Origin: an uncultured Treponema sp.
GTDB lineage: Bacteria; Spirochaetota; Spirochaetia; Treponematales; Treponemataceae
Assembly (NCBI GenBank): GCA_937923945.1
Contig: CALDWC010000160.1
Location: 1 to 24,798, forward strand
Direction: 5' to 3'
DNA length: 24,798 bases
In this document: one piece after another, positions 23,801 to 24,798 of the stretch
Layout of the letters: the number at the start of each line of letters is the position of its first letter
Position numbering within the stretch: the stretch's first letter is position 1
Translations under genes and position numbers: made by a program
Notes under the pieces: generated by a model
Told to the model about the DNA's origin: nothing
What the model saw: the letters and a program-made list of their open reading frames with translations, nothing else
Database searches by the model: none

Positions 23801-24215
23801 TGCATTGCACTTTGCTTACTATGATTCGGACGGCGGTGACTTGAAATACGCCTATTTGCCGTTACAAGCGAATGCATATACTACGCCGGTGACAACGGTC
23901 GTTGATGCGCTGGGGACGGTCGGTACTTACACCGATATAACGGTAGATAGCAGCGGTAAGCCGTACATTGCCTATATGATTGACCCGCTTGCCGAATCGA
24001 TTGCGGCAATCAAGGTCGCCTATCCGGCGTCGATTGATAATCGCACTGAAGCCGGTGCGGACATTGACACGGATGCTTACACTCAAAAGTGGGAGATCAT
24101 GAATGTTCCGGCTTCAGCAGGTGTGAAGCGTTCAAAGCTCAATATCGGCATCAGAAACGAAAAACCCATTGTCGGTTATGCCACCACTGCAAACCTTGAA
24201 TGGGTAGTGTGGTAA
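14838..24215 (+). CDS. Giant Ig-like repeat lipoprotein with C-terminal propeller
   Basis: A 3125-residue protein. The start is ATG 14838, with GGAGG at 14825-14829, 33 bases after gene 1. The signal peptide MKKFRFAVLTVVGFLMVLTI ends in a spirochaete-type lipobox with Cys23. Residues about 30 to 2200 hold many Ig-like modules; clear starts (TPP or KP linker) lie near 154, 645, 894, 1008, 1126, 1229, 1323, 1439, 1551, 1661, 1789 and 1909. A helical insert occupies about 290-340. DLNRNTAISDAE at 2224-2235 fits a calcium EF-hand loop. From about 2728 seven repeats of 'Y-----D-G----AYYD----LKYAY' suggest a seven-bladed propeller, ending WVVW. A terminator follows at 24240. No enzymatic motif was recognised. 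Binding of a glycan or host ligand is possible but unproven. Confidence 0.82.
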   Translation: MKKFRFAVLTVVGFLMVLTITTCKKTVALGSTVDILPPTNSFDRPVKGDSRDSLRGSFSLNGVAKDDSGVRAVKLIFKSKTPGVNVEKTYMTKLDSPGVPETNWSVNITNEWTGKYLDSYNLIKEYPLPDSEYEISIITIDKQGREATHTTVLTIDNTPPVFIVDNFTDAREKDELGITAGTQTFGSILNVIGTAGDTSDIQSLKVTAYSSDGTKKQKSEPIQLGGTKQINNNIATTKVIKVSELTSGDYYDFWQLQGADLKDKNIIMDIFLSDKAQPFGSQGTESGNISEFFYLRDDLQKVMAEKGYTVQTFSDYISGRKGWDDSQSSKQLEALIEDTDTLRILNEKRYWNYKEGEGTATTPPVNVDKDKVVFQLAPGARPGYTVTNYAAIGAGETIPPMYADSRVTITVERNADKTKVADPDILAEIHEADLKLQLIQMADGSTLDAFISQLQTNPTETGAIAAIKTLFDKDTLNDISDPYKFTIAGDINFSIQFKLPADTKVGKTYALILQGHDVLKHDLIVYGDESKPLADKFVIFEVKATGNPPQIDVTKLPTDWTNKKLDVTFNIIGARDEVKVTIDDTIDITEVKVAGDNYALGSDGKGLDLSTVSGLTEGEHTLTVYAKQGDLHSERKCTFRYDKTKPVIKITEPTAVGADGQTTTTFDSWSPTFTLKVDEGKDPTTLSSMSPRKSLKFQISYDNGATFEAKEYNASLINGNDEYEAIVNVTKPSFAVKFIAEDMAGNTTELQTTSFTVSTDKPQIETVKATVQTVGDFVDITGNTGNIGTYISKKLVDDHGFDIQVIAKKYIQTPGTTTLVEDTHVKVNKVEFVNGASTATIDPYDCTDNTKNTIHSDKLGLTSTNMADRVPVTIRAIAADGKQQETTLTFRVDSTPPELKITSPVADGQAIDGNTKIAGYAADSESGIKEASQGYTYKIVNTADNSVVPGASGSLKWDNQTNPTEWTIPNPFTANQAEGEYKIIIENIKDDAGNTLPKVEKKVTIDKNPPKIADATIYRDTTKVEHYPYLTNDTTTALHFKGTATDTNKLKSVKLTVAKDGVVYYENTETTLSQGGKEVKFDFDFKEPNKGQSAYEDGSYSLVTMAEDAAGKLSTAITKQMTIDTKKPSITVPTAPTATDWQNSTSVNVTGGTASDAGSGLRSVQYAVGTTAPAATTAVWKDLTLLADTKYTGYVTLNEGENKVWYKATDNAGNTTITAAAHTIKVDTKAPTLTITSPTGTVKTKETSFQVTLTAEDGSGGSGVKTIEYGTDPSFTMAKTAQFTGSSLTISVDSATGTYYFRAVDNAGNPSALATIQVVLDTELPTVKLDDTYTPKVPIGSTVYTNGTITISGSASDNDKIKNVTITKADGNGLAAESVAGLPADGKLVLTGTAAARFSFDLDTTKYPDNTPLTLKATAVDESGNTSDTELTINITQDTDRPIIVIQNLEALTGTNNYLKDATLRGTVKDDDGEIAEIIINDGTDHTVAVSGGSWEYPFTNDGAKTLNFAVTDQKGKIFRTGGTDKPVIYAKNENSGSTTGDDVSFTVDTKDPVIAEVTGKPASETNDQKLDVKSLFKAEEVIFTVKATDSSGITSVTFLLDGTKKITAGTITGTVGEEQTVTATHNFAGETDKTHKLVITVTDGSDRPSQKTYTIQIDGIAPATHIMNFDTSQAQTGPITVKGMISDEGGAGVDKDALRYKIVKKGTTPSITDTDWTPFSNTTVGTWEITDLDLGTYFSLSGTTYSSDYATEIGSGLFNLPLHVLVKDTVGNPKVVSLSITVDPAGDRPTVEIVEPNSPLSLGADRILSVGGKVSVFGSARVKKGYVGEVYMDAATDSGFTDFVSGWKDKKIDGTANWRTVLNADGEIDALMGSDPNKVIYYRVYAKNGETGALGSYSATYAVKFDKSAPTIGSPTLHKDGDPTGTSYIAREWIKGDASYLTMSLNDDSGISKVNLQISRSGTTIVDQSLTGATEIEGYQIDGNAVFTAQGTSSGDYHNYDVKIPLKTNGQTGGEYTVTVTITEGVATGTKLMTQTGVYTFRFDNEASIGEIGAYQSSGRSPFNGTTIPAGMSATAGMHLYVNKQVIDIVDQSGTPQLATALNGEYEWVLFEDKNYFNEATATIKGIAYDGGGSEVKEITGTIVDTANTKEANFTITGKDIRPRIGGFVSWEAPVDVSALDDGAYTVQYTIHDYAGNQSNELTKTIYIKKKAIHILKVHLGTDLNRNTAISDAERVGYAELNGVQNKYTFDWNGEVKANDFTCKSTVSDIKVEYTGGNGEITYTLKKGSTSIKRGSIQTDPNASDYRTISLTDAEFAKIGAGLVTLELTLTDSCGWTSTATITVNVKTIDDTPSKAAVLPFYWNSSEDNSLIWGKDKKKNLYKLGHIEFDGFNEDSTYTGRPAVSGRIVVEGTVYDETLLQGLTVNAGNLQAAATLNTADNSWTQTSASEGLALEAETVLLDQSGHYVSWKLTWDTEKVSGKAARNSTVKVTPTDLSRQPLEAATSSVVTGQGARPANNKLGVTDITGIKVGQTVRLYTGAKEAYYTQIESINTDKKELTLSSAIDVSIKNYDIYRDDHNTHTITVDVVPYISAIVTPLAEKKKADLTELGRSALGEYSVKSGDRVKIYGFNLNNPQSENKKMRLHGAAAESDEMAYYVEQKYTISGPITVTTNGIESINNKNKTDGDALDLWNNEANGKNHLLVGDDRNVRVFTHTIVVPDSTIRNPAMDIKADGTIGWAYDRGESAFCMTKKGGGDPIVFMTNPTRFYATAFTYDDAGNTFGIGCGGDITSGGGAPYMWSSASICWNQPGSNSGNAGYNSGTYRNRFTSITSDLSEAHTNSDRVQSPRLATKRNGNNTDVYLVYYDAVTKEIKLRKGNLVGNSIKMTGALADRGGAADGRDKNVNYLETKGAIILASGDHAGKYTSVAVTAHHVVVAWYDFEDQALKIKYAPLTGTLNATAFTEVTVDDSGSCGEYLSMKADSSGALHFAYYDSDGGDLKYAYLPLQANAYTTPVTTVVDALGTVGTYTDITVDSSGKPYIAYMIDPLAESIAAIKVAYPASIDNRTEAGADIDTDAYTQKWEIMNVPASAGVKRSKLNIGIRNEKPIVGYATTANLEWVVW
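21507..21542 (+). other. EF-hand-like calcium loop in the giant lipoprotein
   Basis: Encodes DLNRNTAISDAE: Asp1, Asn3, Asn5, Ile8, Ser9 and Glu12 fall at the positions of a canonical 12-residue EF-hand loop. It sits between the Ig array and the later C-terminal domains. Single loops of this kind often rigidify multi-domain surface proteins. Confidence 0.5.
23017..24212 (+). other. Predicted seven-bladed propeller region of the giant lipoprotein
   Basis: Seven related segments can be aligned by eye: AMDIKADGTIGWAYDRG; TAFTYDDAGNTFGIGCGG; RLATKRNGNNTDVYLVYYD; TSVAVTAHHVVVAWYD; LSMKADSSGALHFAYYD; TDITVDSSGKPYIAYMID; and KLNIGIRNEKPIVGYAT. Each is followed by a short strand such as LKYAYL. Blades 4 to 6 are the most regular. 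The sialidase-type Asp box (SxDxGxxW) is not seen, so this is not called a sialidase. Confidence 0.55.
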
Positions 24216-24239
24216 GACGACGCTTTAAAAAAATTGACG

Positions 24240-24280
24240 GGCAGTGTAAGAACTCATTATTATTGCGCTGCCTTTTTTTT
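24240..24280 (+). terminator. Intrinsic terminator of the giant-protein operon
   Basis: GGCAGTGTAA (24240-24249) pairs with TTGCGCTGCC (24263-24272) over 10 bp with two G-U pairs, followed by eight T. It starts 25 bases after the stop codon of the giant lipoprotein. Confidence 0.85.
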
Positions 24281-24428
24281 CGGAGTTTTAAGAGGGCGGT
24301 TTGCGCGAAGAATCCTACTCAACGATCTGAGAGCGCCAAAGAGCTGCGAGCTGCAAAAAAACATAAAAAATCAAAACTTTTTTCTAAAACACACACTTTT
24401 TTAATTTTTTCGGCTATATTTATAGAGG

Positions 24429-24460
24429 AAGCCGACATAAGATTTTATGCCGGCTTTTTT
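24429..24460 (+). terminator. Terminator-like hairpin in the leader of the right Rpn copy
   Basis: AAGCCGACATAA (24429-24440), loop GATT, TTATGCCGGCTT (24445-24456), with a T-run to 24460. It ends six bases before GGAGG (24467-24471). It is identical in the left copy, including the single A-C mismatch, which suggests it belongs to the module. Confidence 0.6.
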
Positions 24461-24476
24461 ATGTTCGGAGGTTTTA

Positions 24477-24798
24477 ATGAAAAATGAACATGATGTAGAC
24501 CCGAAAAAGGATTGGGTTTTTAAACTGATGTTTACACACGGCGAAATGGGAAACACGGCGCTTATCGACTTCCTCAATGCGTTTTTGGCAGACAGCTATG
24601 GAAGTATAACGCAGGCAGATGTTTTGAACACTGAGCTGATAAAAGACGCGCCCAACGGCGAAACATACCGCTTGGATTTTTTGATTAAAACGGATACAAA
24701 GTTGCTGATAAACCTTGAAATGCAGCAGTTTTGGCAAACGAGCTATCCGAACCGGATTCAACTGTATTCATACCGCATGGCTTCCCGCTTTTTAAAAC
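24477..24798 (+). CDS. Rpn-family recombination-promoting nuclease/putative transposase (partial)
   Basis: The first 107 codons of a PD-(D/E)XK nuclease of the Rpn/PDDEXK_2 type; the gene continues past the window. It opens MKNEHDVDPKKDWVFKLMFT with the family's early 'DxxFKxxF' pattern. The catalytic core follows as YRLDFLIKTDTKLLINLEMQ, where Asp of LDF and the Glu and Gln of EMQ are the expected active-site positions, and then the NRIQLYSYRMASR helix. Rpn proteins cut DNA and promote RecA-independent recombination, and related genes occur as many near-identical copies. GGAGG five bases before the ATG supports the start. An open frame on the other strand over the same region is a shadow. 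Unlike the left copy, this one is not interrupted in the visible part. Confidence 0.88.
   Translation, partial: MKNEHDVDPKKDWVFKLMFTHGEMGNTALIDFLNAFLADSYGSITQADVLNTELIKDAPNGETYRLDFLIKTDTKLLINLEMQQFWQTSYPNRIQLYSYRMASRFLK

Larger units (their letters stand above)
24349..24798. repeat. Right arm of long inverted repeat bounding the window
   Basis: Positions 24349-24638 match the reverse complement of 1-358 apart from the insertion in the left copy. The match begins at 'agctgc' and includes the AT-rich upstream region, the leader hairpin, the ribosome site and the first part of the Rpn gene. Beyond 24638 the left counterpart lies outside the window. Confidence 0.85.

Noticed and set aside
23017..24212. 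Sialidase domain
   Set aside because: Blade-like repeats are present, but the Asp-box pattern SxDxGxxW and the arginine triad could not be recognised.

Overview
The window reads as chromosome of a spirochaete, most likely a Treponema. The evidence is a spirochaete-type FlaB core flagellin without the variable D2/D3 domains, a FlhB/FliA-era motility promoter style, a giant lipoprotein with a loose spirochaetal lipobox, and many Ig-like surface modules. Base composition looks moderate by eye, more like the T. vincentii/T. medium type than low-GC T. denticola, but species is inference only. No tRNA, rRNA, CRISPR array, prophage or complete insertion sequence was seen.

Layout. Positions 1-358 and 24349-24798 are inverted copies of one module: a leader hairpin plus the start of an Rpn-family (PD-(D/E)XK) recombination-promoting nuclease gene. 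The left copy is broken by a small hairpin-bearing insertion; the right copy is open but leaves the window. Next to the left copy (533-1009) is a chimeric gene remnant, where the start of an MBOAT acyltransferase is joined to what looks like the tail of an SGNH-type partner. On the minus strand follow flaB (1006-1866), a secreted DUF2147 protein (2235-2801) and a fused PurD-PurM purine enzyme (2869-5202). From 5277 everything is on the plus strand: mutT, an ABC permease and ATPase without a binding protein, hflX-mntP, and a small NifU-domain iron-sulphur scaffold.

The main accessory feature is a two-gene operon of about 14 kb (10146-24215). Gene 1 encodes a 1552-residue exported protein: a string of about 14 Ig-like modules ending in a short C-terminal outer-membrane beta-barrel with a terminal phenylalanine. 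Gene 2 encodes a 3125-residue lipoprotein with many Ig-like modules, one EF-hand-like loop and a C-terminal region that reads as seven propeller blades. The operon has a near-consensus sigma-28 (flagellar) promoter and a leader with three successive hairpins. The first displays ACAAGGATGT, a perfect match to the core CsrA recognition sequence, and the third holds the Shine-Dalgarno sequence in its loop. The flaB leader has a weaker version of the same arrangement. The inference is a pair of giant envelope proteins expressed with the motility regulon and gated by CsrA. I consider this the best candidate here for an undescribed system.

Smaller points of interest are two families of short dispersed hairpin repeats, divergent near-leaderless promoters between purDM and mutT, and a perfect inverted repeat over the hflX promoter.
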